Assembly: GCA_945787445.1 (NCBI GenBank)
Contig: CALZHT010000041.1
Coordinates: forward strand, 1 to 50,627
Source: an uncultured Desulfobulbaceae bacterium
GTDB lineage: Bacteria; Desulfobacterota; Desulfobulbia; Desulfobulbales; CALZHT01
Direction of reading: 5' to 3'
Length of the DNA: 50,627 nt
Shown: one piece after another, positions 1-8,590 of the stretch
Layout of the letters: every line of letters starts with the position of its first letter
Numbering within the stretch: the first letter of the stretch is position 1
Notes under the pieces: generated by a model
What the model saw: the letters and a program-made list of their open reading frames with translations, nothing else
Databases searched by the model: none
Told to the model about the DNA's origin: nothing
Position numbers and translations under genes: made by a program

Positions 1-1443
1 TCAGCATATTGTGATTCTATTCCGATAGTGGTTTTTACCGGGCAGGTTCCGACCATGCTTATCGGCAATGATGCTTTTCAGGAAGTGGATATTGTCGGCA
101 TTACCCGACCCTGTACAAAACATAACTATTTGGTTAAAAGGCCGGAAGATTTGGTGTCCACGGTCCGGGAGGCATTCCACATTGCCAGGTCCGGTCGCCC
201 TGGCCCGGTTCTGGTTGATCTGCCCAAGGATGTTGTCGGAGCAATGGTATCTTTTCCAGATCCGAAACAGATTAAGATGCGGACCTACAGACCTACTTAT
301 GAGCCACATCCCGGCCAGATTGAGAAGGCATGCAAGGCCATATTGAGGGCAAAAAAACCGGTGATTTATGCAGGTGGCGGAATTATCGCTTCCAATGCCA
401 ACAATGAGTTAACCGAACTTGCCACCAAACTGACCATTCCTACCACCATGACACTGATGGGATTAGGAGGCTTCCCGGGCACTCATCCATTATCCATGGG
501 TATGCTTGGTATGCATGGAACCTATTATGCCAATATGGCGGTGGCCAATTGTGATCTTCTCATTGCAGTAGGTTCCCGTTTTGACGATCGAGTGACTGGC
601 AAGATTGACGCCTTTGCTCCCCATGCAAAGGTAATTCATGTCGACATTGATCCGAGCTCCATCAGCAAAAATGTGAGCGTTGATATTCCAATTGTTGCCG
701 ACTGCAAGCATGCGTTGACAAGCATGAACGCCTGGTTTGACCGGCTGAAGGATTTCGACAAAGAGGAACAGGCCAGCAAGAAAGAGCCCTGGCTTGAGAA
801 AATCAGGGATTGGAAGGCAAAACATCCTCTTGGCTATGTTGAAGAAACCGATGTCATCAAGCCACAGTTTGTTGTGCAGAAGCTCCATGAGCTTACCGCC
901 GGCAATGCTATTATTACTACGGAGGTAGGGCAGAACCAAATGTGGGCGGCGCAGTTTTATCACTTTAACCATCCCCGTCATTTTATGACCTCTGGAGGAT
1001 TGGGTGTCATGGGCTATGGTTTCCCGGCTGCCATTGGTGCGCAAATGGCTGCTCCCGGAAGTACGGTTATTGATGTTGCCGGCGATGGCAGCATCCAGAT
1101 GAATATACAGGAACTGGCCACCGCACGGCAGTATAAATGCCCTGTCAAAATTGCAATTTTAAATAACAATTATCTTGGCATGGTCCGGCAATGGCAGGAA
1201 TTGTTCTATGATAAAAAATATTCCCATACTGGATTGGAGACTGCACCGGACTTTGTCGCGCTCGCCCAGGCCTATGGCGCCGTCGGTTTGCGGGCCACAA
1301 AGCCAAGTGAGGTTGAGCCGGTTATCAAAGAGGCCTTGTCAACCGATAATGTGGTTATAATGGATTTTGTCATTTCAAGGGAAGAGGGCGTCTATCCAAT
1401 GGTGCCTGCAGGCAAAGCAACAACAGAGATGCTTTTGGTTTAA
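1..1443 (+). CDS. ilvB: Acetolactate synthase large subunit, 5' end cut by window
   Basis: Thiamine-diphosphate enzyme that condenses two pyruvates (or pyruvate and 2-ketobutyrate) in the first shared step of valine, leucine and isoleucine synthesis. The frame is open from base 1, so the start lies upstream; about 480 residues are visible. The visible part covers the end of the PYR domain (DSIPIVVFTGQVP), the central FAD-type domain (GSRFDDRVTG) and the PP domain with the ThDP/Mg motif GDGSIQMNIQEL and NNNYLGMVRQWQ. It looks complete to the C terminus. The regulatory subunit gene ilvN follows after 34 bp and the two are probably one transcript ending at the hairpin near 2011-2051. ilvC, which often follows in related genomes, is not here. 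Confidence 0.96.
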   Translation, partial: SAYCDSIPIVVFTGQVPTMLIGNDAFQEVDIVGITRPCTKHNYLVKRPEDLVSTVREAFHIARSGRPGPVLVDLPKDVVGAMVSFPDPKQIKMRTYRPTYEPHPGQIEKACKAILRAKKPVIYAGGGIIASNANNELTELATKLTIPTTMTLMGLGGFPGTHPLSMGMLGMHGTYYANMAVANCDLLIAVGSRFDDRVTGKIDAFAPHAKVIHVDIDPSSISKNVSVDIPIVADCKHALTSMNAWFDRLKDFDKEEQASKKEPWLEKIRDWKAKHPLGYVEETDVIKPQFVVQKLHELTAGNAIITTEVGQNQMWAAQFYHFNHPRHFMTSGGLGVMGYGFPAAIGAQMAAPGSTVIDVAGDGSIQMNIQELATARQYKCPVKIAILNNNYLGMVRQWQELFYDKKYSHTGLETAPDFVALAQAYGAVGLRATKPSEVEPVIKEALSTDNVVIMDFVISREEGVYPMVPAGKATTEMLLV

Positions 1444-1477
1444 GATCAGCTGGAATAGAAAACAGTAGGAAAAACAT

Positions 1478-1960
1478 ATGAGACACACCATTTCTGTATT
1501 ATTAATGAACAAGCCCGGGGTCCTTTCACGGGTAACCGGGCTTTTTAGTGGGCGGGGATTCAATATAGAAAGTTTGTCGGTTGCACCGACCCTTGAGGCT
1601 GAGGTTTCCTGCCTCACTTTGGTTACCACCGGCGAGGACAGTATTATTGAACAAATCACCAAGCAGCTTCACAAACTGATCGATGTCATCAAAGTGACTG
1701 ACATGAATGATGTGGAAGATGTGGAGCGTGAGATGGCGCTTATCAGGGTCAAAGCAGAAGCTGGAACCAGGGCCGAGGTTTTACGGGTAATAGATATCTT
1801 CCGGGGTAAGGTTGTAGATGTGAGCCCTAAGAGTTACGCAGTAGAAATTACCGGTCCGGCCAGCAAGATCCAGGCGGTTATTGATATTCTCAAACCCATC
1901 GGTATTCAGGAGATAGTCCGGACCGGCACCATAGCCATGGTGAGGGCTAAGAAAAATTAG
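1478..1960 (+). CDS. ilvN: Acetolactate synthase small (regulatory) subunit
   Basis: Regulatory partner of IlvB that gives valine feedback control and stimulates activity. The protein is 160 residues, the usual size. It opens with the ACT-domain signature (HTISVLLMNKPGVLSRVTGL, residues 3-22) and has a second ACT-like half after about residue 78. The ATG at 1478 is the only sensible start because the conserved RHTISVL begins at once. A strong Rho-independent terminator follows 50 bp after the stop, so ilvBN seems to end its transcript here and not continue into psd. Confidence 0.95.
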   Translation: MRHTISVLLMNKPGVLSRVTGLFSGRGFNIESLSVAPTLEAEVSCLTLVTTGEDSIIEQITKQLHKLIDVIKVTDMNDVEDVEREMALIRVKAEAGTRAEVLRVIDIFRGKVVDVSPKSYAVEITGPASKIQAVIDILKPIGIQEIVRTGTIAMVRAKKN

Positions 1961-2010
1961 CATATACGTGCGGAAGGATCTATTTAATCCGTTTGTAATG
2001 GAAGAGTAAA

Positions 2011-2051
2011 ACATTACAAGCCCAAATTTTTGGGTTTGTAATGTTTTTTTT
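2011..2051 (+). terminator. Rho-independent terminator after ilvN
   Basis: A 16-bp stem with a single G-T wobble (left arm from ACATTACAAG, right arm ending TTTGTAATGT) around a short T-rich loop is followed by an unbroken run of T at 2044-2051. It separates ilvBN from psd. Confidence 0.9.
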
Positions 2052-2072
2052 GCTTACGTGAACAGAATTTAC

Positions 2073-2717
2073 ATGAAAACACCGCGTATTCCAATAGCCC
2101 TGGATGGCTATCCATTCATTTTGCTTGCAGCACTTATTTCCCTTGTCACTGCTTTGCTGGGCTATGATATCATCGCGCTGATCGCACTCTTTCTAACGAC
2201 TTTTATTCTTTACTTTTTTCGGGATCCGGACCGAATTTCCCCTGATGAAGATGATGTTTTGGTTTCGCCTGCAGATGGCAAAATCATCCAGATAGAAAAG
2301 GTTTTTGACGAGCGGTTTGTAAAGGAGCATGTTTTCAAGATTTCCATTTTCATGAATGTATTTAATGTCCACGTTAATCGTGCTCCTTTTTCAGGTAAGG
2401 TTTCACAGGTGCGATATTCACCAGGTCGCTTCTATTCAGCCAATACGGATCGAGGTGCTTTGGAGAACGAATATTGCGCAATTACAATGAACACGGCTTC
2501 CGACCGGCGCCTGGCAATCGTGCAGGTGGCTGGATTGGTTGCACGGCGGATAGTGTGTTGGGCTGAAAAGGGGGATTATTTCTCCCGAGGGGAAAGAATC
2601 GGAATGATCCGGTTTGGTTCACGGGTTGATCTGTATCTGCCCCTGCAAGTTCAACTGGAAGTAAAGGCAGGGCAGAAAGTTAAAGCAGGTGAAACAGTAC
2701 TGGGTTATCTGCCCTGA
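2073..2717 (+). CDS. psd: Phosphatidylserine decarboxylase, short form
   Basis: Pyruvoyl enzyme that turns phosphatidylserine into phosphatidylethanolamine at the inner membrane. About 214 residues, the length of the short (archaeal/deltaproteobacterial) class. An N-terminal hydrophobic segment (residues about 14-48) is followed by VSPADGKI and, near the C terminus, RIGMIRFGSRVD, where self-cleavage at Gly-Ser makes the pyruvoyl group. The frame is also open from a GTG at 2058, but ATG 2073 gives the normal N terminus (MKTPRIPIALDGYPF). No clear Shine-Dalgarno is seen for either. pssA, the preceding step in the pathway, lies 480 bp downstream. Confidence 0.93.
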   Translation: MKTPRIPIALDGYPFILLAALISLVTALLGYDIIALIALFLTTFILYFFRDPDRISPDEDDVLVSPADGKIIQIEKVFDERFVKEHVFKISIFMNVFNVHVNRAPFSGKVSQVRYSPGRFYSANTDRGALENEYCAITMNTASDRRLAIVQVAGLVARRIVCWAEKGDYFSRGERIGMIRFGSRVDLYLPLQVQLEVKAGQKVKAGETVLGYLP

Positions 2718-2726
2718 TACCGGGAA

Positions 2727-2765
2727 AAGTGCCTAAAGTTCGAAGTGCCTAAAGTGCCTAAAGTT
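2727..2765. repeat. TGCCTAAAGT tandem repeat, partial copy
   Basis: Three tandem units of (A)AGTGCCTAAAGT right after psd. The same units form the left half of longer copies at 9473-9554 and 34611-34694. Here the right half with the inverted arm is missing. Confidence 0.75.
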
Positions 2766-3198
2766 TAAGGAGGGTCAATTACGAGAACCTGCACGATCAT
2801 TGCGGCTCTATTTGCGACTTGTATGCCATGATTGCAAGGGAGCTTTTACCAGTAAGGGAAGTAGGGCAAAACCGGTGGTCCGAAATTTCATATGATTTTT
2901 TCGGGCTTTTTTGTATGATATCGTAATATATTGAAGTTGTAGTGCCTTTTAGTAAACTTTTTTGATTCATTGCAGGAAAATGATCACGGGACGTGTAATA
3001 GCTTTGCAACCTGCAACCACTTTATTCGTATGCGATCACAGGGTGGTGCAGATGTACCCCGCAAGGGGGCATAAACTTGAAAGAGGCCAGCTCTCTATAC
3101 ATCAGGTATGCGAGCAGGCCGATGACAAAGCAGATGTGCCACACTGTGATCGCTTACATTGCAGGAAATTTCCACGGCAGGCGTAAAGGAGGAACACT
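2766..3198 (+). other. Intergenic region upstream of pssA
   Basis: About 430 bp with no convincing gene; the short open frames have no coding look. It holds the long-range inverted repeat at 3032-3153, and two near-identical CATTGCAGGAAA stretches (near 2971 and 3157) lie on either side of that repeat. A weak CCGAAA/TTTCGG stem with T residues near 2879-2912 could be a terminator but is poor. The pssA ribosome site AAAGGAGGAA lies at the right edge. Confidence 0.5.
3032..3153 (+). ncRNA. Candidate structured RNA or palindromic element before pssA
   Basis: Left arm 3032-3050 and right arm 3135-3153 pair over 19 bp with one G-A mismatch and two G-T wobbles; the outer ten pairs (GCGATCACAG/CTGTGATCGC) are perfect. 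Inside lies a CCCC-GCAA-GGGG hairpin (3057-3068) with a GNRA loop, then further short stems. It matches no riboswitch consensus I know. It could be a 5' UTR structure of pssA or a mobile palindromic repeat. Confidence 0.35.
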
Positions 3199-3972
3199 AT
3201 GTTTGCACATCAACTTTCAAAAAAAGGAAGTGAGCCGGGCAAAGGCAAGATTTTTCTCCTTCCTAGCCTTTTGACGACTATTAGTCTGTTCAGCGGTTTT
3301 TACGCAATTGTTTCAGCGATAAACGGTTTTTATTTTAACTCTGCAGTTGCGATTATCATCGCTGCTGTTTTTGATGGATTAGACGGCAGGGTTGCCAGAC
3401 TTACTGGCACCACAAGTCGTTTTGGAATGGAATATGATTCCCTCTGTGATTTGGTTTCTTTCGGGGTCGCCCCGGCCGTTCTTGCCTATCTGTGGACGTT
3501 GAAGCCCTATGGCCGCTATGGCTGGCTGGCAGCATTCTTGTATGTCGCCACCACAGCATTGCGATTGGCCCGATTCAACACTCAGGATACCACTTCGTCA
3601 CAGAAAATGTTTACCGGGCTGCCCTGCCCGGCAGCTGCAGGAATGATTGCCACCTCGGTTTTGTTTTGCCAGTTCATGGACTTCAGCGGCTCTATAAAGG
3701 ACAAGGCCATGCTTTTTCTGGTTTACGGGCTGTCGTATCTCATGGTGTCCACACACCGTTATGTCAGCTTTAAACATCCTGAGACAACAAAGGCAAAAAC
3801 ATTCCAGGCGCTTGTGGCTATGGTGCTTGTGATTATAGTGGTTGCAACCGAACCACAGGTTACCCTCTTCTTGCTTGGTCTAATGTATATCCTTTCCGGC
3901 CCCTTGGTTGGAGCATATCGTTTAGTCGTTAAAGGAAAAAAGGAAGTCAAGCATCAGGAAGAGATAATTTGA
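3199..3972 (+). CDS. pssA: CDP-diacylglycerol--serine O-phosphatidyltransferase
   Basis: Integral membrane enzyme that makes phosphatidylserine from CDP-diacylglycerol and serine, the substrate of Psd just upstream. 257 residues. The CDP-alcohol phosphotransferase motif is complete: DGLDGRVAR, then SRFGMEYDSLCD (residues about 54-80), giving D-G-x2-A-R-x8-G-x3-D-x3-D. Several hydrophobic segments run through the rest, as in PssA type II proteins. ATG 3199 has a strong ribosome site (AAAGGAGGAA) 6-10 bases upstream. Confidence 0.93.
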   Translation: MFAHQLSKKGSEPGKGKIFLLPSLLTTISLFSGFYAIVSAINGFYFNSAVAIIIAAVFDGLDGRVARLTGTTSRFGMEYDSLCDLVSFGVAPAVLAYLWTLKPYGRYGWLAAFLYVATTALRLARFNTQDTTSSQKMFTGLPCPAAAGMIATSVLFCQFMDFSGSIKDKAMLFLVYGLSYLMVSTHRYVSFKHPETTKAKTFQALVAMVLVIIVVATEPQVTLFLLGLMYILSGPLVGAYRLVVKGKKEVKHQEEII

Positions 3973-4169
3973 TCCCATGCCAGGATGAATGGCACAAGTT
4001 CAATTGGTTGTATGGTTGAATAATAATTGATGATCCCGCAAAAGTCGCTGTCGCTATTTTTTCCACCACGAAAAATCGAGGACTTCAAGCGTTGCAGCGT
4101 CGGCGGAGCGGCCTTTTCACTCTAAAGGGCACAAATGCGAAGCCGACAATAGTTGGAGAATTATAGACA

Positions 4170-5660
4170 ATGTCTGACATAACTTCTGTCTCTACCCAGG
4201 ATGGTGGCAGAGACAAAATTTTTATATTTGATACCACGTTGCGTGATGGTGAGCAGTCACCGGGCGCCAGTATGAACATGCAGGAAAAATTCAGGCTGGC
4301 CCAGCAACTGGTCATGTTGAATGTGGATATCATTGAAGCAGGTTTTCCCATTGCCTCAAAAGGTGATTTTGAATGTGTAAAATATATTGCCGACAACATT
4401 AAAGGAGTACAGATTGCCGGTCTTGCCCGATGCAATAAAAAAGACATTGATACGGCTTGGAATGCCCTGAAAAAAGGAGACAATTCGAGGATTCATACCT
4501 TTTTGGCGACCTCTGACATCCATCTTAAACACAAGCTGAAAATGACCAGGGAACAGGTATTTGATCTGGCTGTGGAGTCGGTAAAATATGCTGCCGCCTA
4601 TACTTCGAACATTGAATTTTCAGCCGAAGATGCCACAAGGAGTGACCTTGATTTTGTCTGCCGGGTTTTTGAGGCCGTCATCGAGGCAGGCGCCACCACC
4701 CTTAATTTCCCGGATACTACCGGGTATGCCCTGCCCGAGGAGTTTGGCAAGCAGATCAGGTATCTCGTGCAGAATATCCCTAATATTGATAAGGCGGTTT
4801 TGAGCATCCATTGTCACAATGATCTGGGGCTTGCCGTGGCTAATTCGCTGGCAGCAGTAAATGCCGGGGCACGACAGGTGGAATGTACTGTGAACGGTAT
4901 TGGCGTGGTTACCAAGCATATTCATCCCACAAGCCACATGGTCAGTACTATTACCGGGATGTCGGTGCAGCCGAACAAGGCCATTGTTGGTGCCAACGCC
5001 TTTGCCCATGAGTCCGGGATACATCAAGATGGGGTTTTGAAAGAGCGGACAACTTATGAAATAATGAATCCCTGTGACATAGGCTTGACCAAAGGAAATA
5101 TTATTCTCGGTAAACATTCAGGCCGCCATGCCCTGAAAGACCGGATCGAATTAATGGGCTATAATTTGGTCGATGAGGAAGTTAACCGAGTATTTACGCG
5201 TTTTAAAGATCTGGCTGATGTGCGCAAAGAGATTTATGATGAGGATCTGGAAGCAATTCTCATGGATGAGATCATAAGGATCCCTGAAATGTACGAACTG
5301 GTATCCATCGGCGTGATGAGCGGCAGTATGAAACTTCCAACCGCAGCGGTTCGCTTGAAAATTGAAGGAAAGGAGAGAGAAGGGGCAGCCATTGGCGTGG
5401 GCCCAATTGATGCTGCCTACCGTGCCATTGCTCAGCTTACCGAGACCAAGAGCAGGCTTCTCAATTTTTCAGTGAGTTCCATTACCGGCGGCACCGACGC
5501 CCAAGGTGATGTGCTGGTGAGGGTTGAGGACCGGGGCACAGTGGTAATGGGCTATGGTCTTGATCCTGATATAATCACAGCCGCTGCCAAGGCATATCTT
5601 AACGGCCTGAACAGGCTGGTTTATCTCGAAAAAGAGAGTTTAAAATCAACGGCAAGCTGA
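4170..5660 (+). CDS. leuA: 2-isopropylmalate synthase with an internal deletion
   Basis: Condenses acetyl-CoA and 2-ketoisovalerate, the first committed step of leucine synthesis. Recognised by DTTLRDGEQSPGASM (residues about 20-34), the metal-binding SIHCHNDLGLA, and the C-terminal regulatory domain with GGTDAQGDV. 496 residues, slightly short. After NGIG (near 4901-4906) the family normally continues GERxGN plus about 20 more residues; here the frame jumps directly to VVTKHIHPTS. About 27 residues (81 bp) are missing in frame, including the Asn described as a metal ligand in this family. The enzyme is probably inactive as written unless this is an assembly error. leuCD are absent and leuB follows. 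Confidence 0.9.
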   Translation: MSDITSVSTQDGGRDKIFIFDTTLRDGEQSPGASMNMQEKFRLAQQLVMLNVDIIEAGFPIASKGDFECVKYIADNIKGVQIAGLARCNKKDIDTAWNALKKGDNSRIHTFLATSDIHLKHKLKMTREQVFDLAVESVKYAAAYTSNIEFSAEDATRSDLDFVCRVFEAVIEAGATTLNFPDTTGYALPEEFGKQIRYLVQNIPNIDKAVLSIHCHNDLGLAVANSLAAVNAGARQVECTVNGIGVVTKHIHPTSHMVSTITGMSVQPNKAIVGANAFAHESGIHQDGVLKERTTYEIMNPCDIGLTKGNIILGKHSGRHALKDRIELMGYNLVDEEVNRVFTRFKDLADVRKEIYDEDLEAILMDEIIRIPEMYELVSIGVMSGSMKLPTAAVRLKIEGKEREGAAIGVGPIDAAYRAIAQLTETKSRLLNFSVSSITGGTDAQGDVLVRVEDRGTVVMGYGLDPDIITAAAKAYLNGLNRLVYLEKESLKSTAS

Positions 5661-5764
5661 GTTTATCGGACGGGTAAGCCACCTTAGAATACAATGGTGA
5701 CGCCCCTTTCCGGCGCAGTACGTTTGTGTATTATTAACTTTGATGGCCTCATAAAAATTTTTTT

Positions 5765-5847
5765 TAACCACAGAGGGCACAGAGAGCACAGAGTAAACAT
5801 TATTTTTTCAAGCAGTTACCTCTGTGAACTCCGTGTTCTCTGTGGTA
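5765..5847. repeat. CACAGAG inverted repeat element
   Basis: Left arm 5765-5793 begins TAACCACAGAGG and repeats GCACAGAG; right arm 5820-5847 is its imperfect reverse complement, ending TTCTCTGTGGTA. Such ACCACAGAG palindromes are familiar dispersed repeats in several bacterial groups. It fills the leuA-leuB gap and could fold in the transcript. Confidence 0.75.
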
Positions 5848-5899
5848 AATTCACAGTTTTTGCGAACAAATCAACTTTTACAATGGGAAATAAAAGAAC

Positions 5900-6958
5900 A
5901 TGGGAAAGACATACAAAATTGCGGTAATGCCCGGTGATGGTACCGGGCCGGAGGTTGTTGAGGAAGGAGTTAAAGTACTGGAGGCTGCTGCCGGAAAGTT
6001 TGATTTTACCCTTGATTTTACCGAGTTTGATTATGGCGGCGACCGTTACCTCAGTACCGGCGAGGTTCTGCCGGAAAATGCGGTCAGCGAATTGTCCAAA
6101 CATGATGCCATATTTCTTGGCGCCATTGGCCATCCGGACGTGAAACCGGGAATTCTCGAAAAAGGCATTTTACTTTCATTGCGCTTTGCTCTTGATCAGT
6201 ATGTAAATTTGCGGCCGGTTATCCTGTATCCCAATGTTGAAACACCATTGAAAGATAAAGGGCCTGAAGATATTGATTTTGTGGTGGTGCGGGAAAATAC
6301 GGAAGGACTGTATGCCGGCGCGGGAGGAGTTCTCAAAAAGGGCACCCTTGATGAGGTGGCCGTTCAGGAATCCATCAACACCAGGAAAGGGGTGGAGCGC
6401 TGTATTCGCTTTGCTTTTGAATATGCCCGCAAACGTAACAAAAGGAAACAGGTGACCCTGTGTGGAAAAACGAATGTGCTGACCTTTGCCTTTGACCTGT
6501 GGGAACGGGCTTTTTATGAAGTTGCGAAGGAATATCCGGACATTAAGACGGATTACGCCCATGTTGATGCCACCTGCATGTGGATGGTCAAAAATCCTGA
6601 ATGGTTTGATGTTATTGTCACCGATAATATGTTCGGTGATATAATTACCGACCTCGGCGCCATGATCCAGGGAGGCATGGGAATTGCCGCCGGCGGCAAC
6701 ATCAATCCTGATGGGGTGAGCATGTTTGAGCCCATTGGCGGTTCCGCCCCCAAATATACAGGGAAGAATATTATCAATCCTCTGGCAGCTATCGGTGCCG
6801 CCCAAATGATGATGGATTATCTTGGCGAACCCGAAGCAGCGGTTGCCATCGAGAATGCTATTCGTTATGTGGTGGCTGATAAGCTGGAAAGCCTTTCTGC
6901 CGGCAAAATGGGGTATGGTACCGCTGAAGTTGGTGACCTGGTTGCAAGTGCAGTGTGA
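5900..6958 (+). CDS. leuB: 3-isopropylmalate dehydrogenase
   Basis: NAD-dependent oxidative decarboxylation of 3-isopropylmalate in leucine synthesis. 352 residues, full length for the family. Seen: the N-terminal [11 protein letters not shown], the substrate arginines around NLRPV, the [10 protein letters not shown] segment, CGKTNV, the metal aspartates in [15 protein letters not shown], and the NAD-binding [19 protein letters not shown]. Close relatives include tartrate/isocitrate-type dehydrogenases, but the leuA neighbour favours LeuB. ATG 5900 follows a weak purine-rich stretch (GGGAAATAAAAG). asd follows after 18 bp, probably in one transcript. Confidence 0.92.
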   Translation: MGKTYKIAVMPGDGTGPEVVEEGVKVLEAAAGKFDFTLDFTEFDYGGDRYLSTGEVLPENAVSELSKHDAIFLGAIGHPDVKPGILEKGILLSLRFALDQYVNLRPVILYPNVETPLKDKGPEDIDFVVVRENTEGLYAGAGGVLKKGTLDEVAVQESINTRKGVERCIRFAFEYARKRNKRKQVTLCGKTNVLTFAFDLWERAFYEVAKEYPDIKTDYAHVDATCMWMVKNPEWFDVIVTDNMFGDIITDLGAMIQGGMGIAAGGNINPDGVSMFEPIGGSAPKYTGKNIINPLAAIGAAQMMMDYLGEPEAAVAIENAIRYVVADKLESLSAGKMGYGTAEVGDLVASAV

Positions 6959-6976
6959 TAGGAAAGGTTGAAGACA

Positions 6977-8005
6977 ATGAGTCAAAGAGAACGTACATTT
7001 ACTGTTGCTGTTGCAGGCGCTACCGGCGCTGTTGGCGGGGCAATGCTGGAAGTTCTTGAAAGACGCAATTTCCCTCTCAAGGAATTGCGATTGCTTGCCT
7101 CGGAGCGTTCAGTCGGCAAAAAACTAAAATTCAAGGGCCTAGAAATCCCGGTCCAGGTTTTGGGTAAGGATTCATTTGCTGGAATCGATGTGGCGCTCTT
7201 TTCTGCGGGGGCCGCCCGGTCCCTGGAATTTGCCCCTGCTGCTGCCGAGGCAGGTGCAGTGGTCGTTGATAATTCCAGTGCGTACCGGATGGATGATGAT
7301 ATTCCTCTGGTTGTGCCGGAAGTGAACCCCCATGCCATTGCTGCGTATACAAAAAGATCCATTATTGCCAACCCTAACTGTTCAACTATTCAAATGTTGG
7401 TTGCTTTGAAACCAATTTATGACCAGGTGGGCATCAAGCGCATAGTTGTATCGACGTATCAAGCGGTTTCAGGAACCGGCGCCAACGCCATTGAAGAACT
7501 AAAAAAACAGGTGCATGACTACGTTGCAGGCAATCCTCTTGAAAACAAAGTATATCCGCATCAAATAGCGTTTAATTGTCTGCCGCACATTGATTCTTTT
7601 CTGCCCAACGGGTACACCAAGGAAGAAATGAAAATGGTCAATGAGACCCGGAAGATTTTTGAGGATTCTGCCATTGGCATTTCAGCTACCACAGTCCGAG
7701 TTCCTGTGTTTTATGGACATTCTGAATCGGTCAATATTGAAACCAGGAATAAAATCACTCCCCAGGAAGTGAAAGATCTCCTGAAGGACGCTCATGGCGT
7801 GAAACTTGTCGATGACCCGCAAAACAACCAGTATCCTCTGGCAGTGGATGGTGAAGGGAAATTCGAAACCCTGGTGGGCCGGATCCGTGCAGACGAATCC
7901 ATTGAAAATGGTATAAACATGTGGGTTGTTTCTGACAACATTTTAAAAGGGGCTGCTCTCAATACCGTGCAGATTGCGGAAATCCTTATTAGGGACTATT
8001 TGTAA
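6977..8005 (+). CDS. asd: Aspartate-semialdehyde dehydrogenase
   Basis: NADPH-dependent reduction of aspartyl phosphate to the semialdehyde, the branch point to lysine/diaminopimelate, threonine and methionine. 342 residues. Seen: the Rossmann motif VAGATGAVGG, the catalytic cysteine in ANPNCSTIQM, the substrate-binding SGTGANAIEEL, and RVPVFYGHSE. ATG 6977 was chosen over an upstream in-frame TTG at 6968 because GGAAAGG lies at a suitable distance and the protein needs no longer N terminus. rsmD begins immediately after the stop, which suggests translational coupling. Confidence 0.94.
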   Translation: MSQRERTFTVAVAGATGAVGGAMLEVLERRNFPLKELRLLASERSVGKKLKFKGLEIPVQVLGKDSFAGIDVALFSAGAARSLEFAPAAAEAGAVVVDNSSAYRMDDDIPLVVPEVNPHAIAAYTKRSIIANPNCSTIQMLVALKPIYDQVGIKRIVVSTYQAVSGTGANAIEELKKQVHDYVAGNPLENKVYPHQIAFNCLPHIDSFLPNGYTKEEMKMVNETRKIFEDSAIGISATTVRVPVFYGHSESVNIETRNKITPQEVKDLLKDAHGVKLVDDPQNNQYPLAVDGEGKFETLVGRIRADESIENGINMWVVSDNILKGAALNTVQIAEILIRDYL

Positions 8006-8590
8006 TTGCGGATCATAGCCGGAACAGCACGGGGCCGAAGACTATTTTCACCGGTAGGGGGGATAAGGAATCAACTGATCAGACCTACGTCAGACCGTGC
8101 GCGTGAGGCACTTTTCAGTATCATCGGATCACAGGTCCAGGGCGCCGTGGTACTTGATCTCTTTGCCGGTACCGGCGCTCTCGGTCTTGAAGCCTTGAGC
8201 AGGGGGGCGGCGTCGGTGGTTTTTGTCGATAATAACCGGAATGCCCTTGCCCTCATCAATAAAAATAGTGAAAGTTGCGGCTTTTCAGGAATGTCCCGTA
8301 TTGTCAAAAGGGACATTTCGAAAAGCCTTTCTTTTTTGAAAAAGTATGCTCCTGGCCATGGTTTTTCGCTTATTTTTCTTGATCCTCCCTATGGCAAGGG
8401 ATTATGTGAAAAAGTATTGGTTGGCCTTGGAAAAAGTGAGCTAATAGGCCATAATGGCATGGTGGTCGCAGAGGACACTCCCTCTGCGAAAATGCCGGCA
8501 GCTGCCGGCCTCTTGTCCTTAAAAGACTTTCGCAATTATGGTGATACAGGCTTCTGGTTTTACAGAAATAAGGAGATGGTAGATATATGA
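8006..8590 (+). CDS. rsmD: 16S rRNA (guanine(966)-N(2))-methyltransferase
   Basis: SAM-dependent enzyme that methylates G966 of 16S rRNA. 194 residues, as usual. It starts RIIAGTARGRRL with the family's RPTSDRAREALFS segment; motif I is LDLFAGTGALGLEALSRG and the catalytic motif is LDPPYGKG. The start is TTG 8006, directly after the asd stop with no spacer. The gene overlaps coaD by four bases (ATGA), the common rsmD-coaD pairing. Confidence 0.93.
   Translation: MRIIAGTARGRRLFSPVGGIRNQLIRPTSDRAREALFSIIGSQVQGAVVLDLFAGTGALGLEALSRGAASVVFVDNNRNALALINKNSESCGFSGMSRIVKRDISKSLSFLKKYAPGHGFSLIFLDPPYGKGLCEKVLVGLGKSELIGHNGMVVAEDTPSAKMPAAAGLLSLKDFRNYGDTGFWFYRNKEMVDI

Noticed and set aside
2727-2765. CRISPR array
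   Set aside because: Units are about 10 bp in tandem with no spacers, and no cas genes are present.
2879-2912. Terminator upstream of pssA
   Set aside because: The stem is only about six pairs with a long AT-rich loop; too weak to call.
4020-4169. Leader peptide or T-box attenuator before leuA
   Set aside because: No leucine-rich short frame, no T-box sequence and no terminator hairpin were found.
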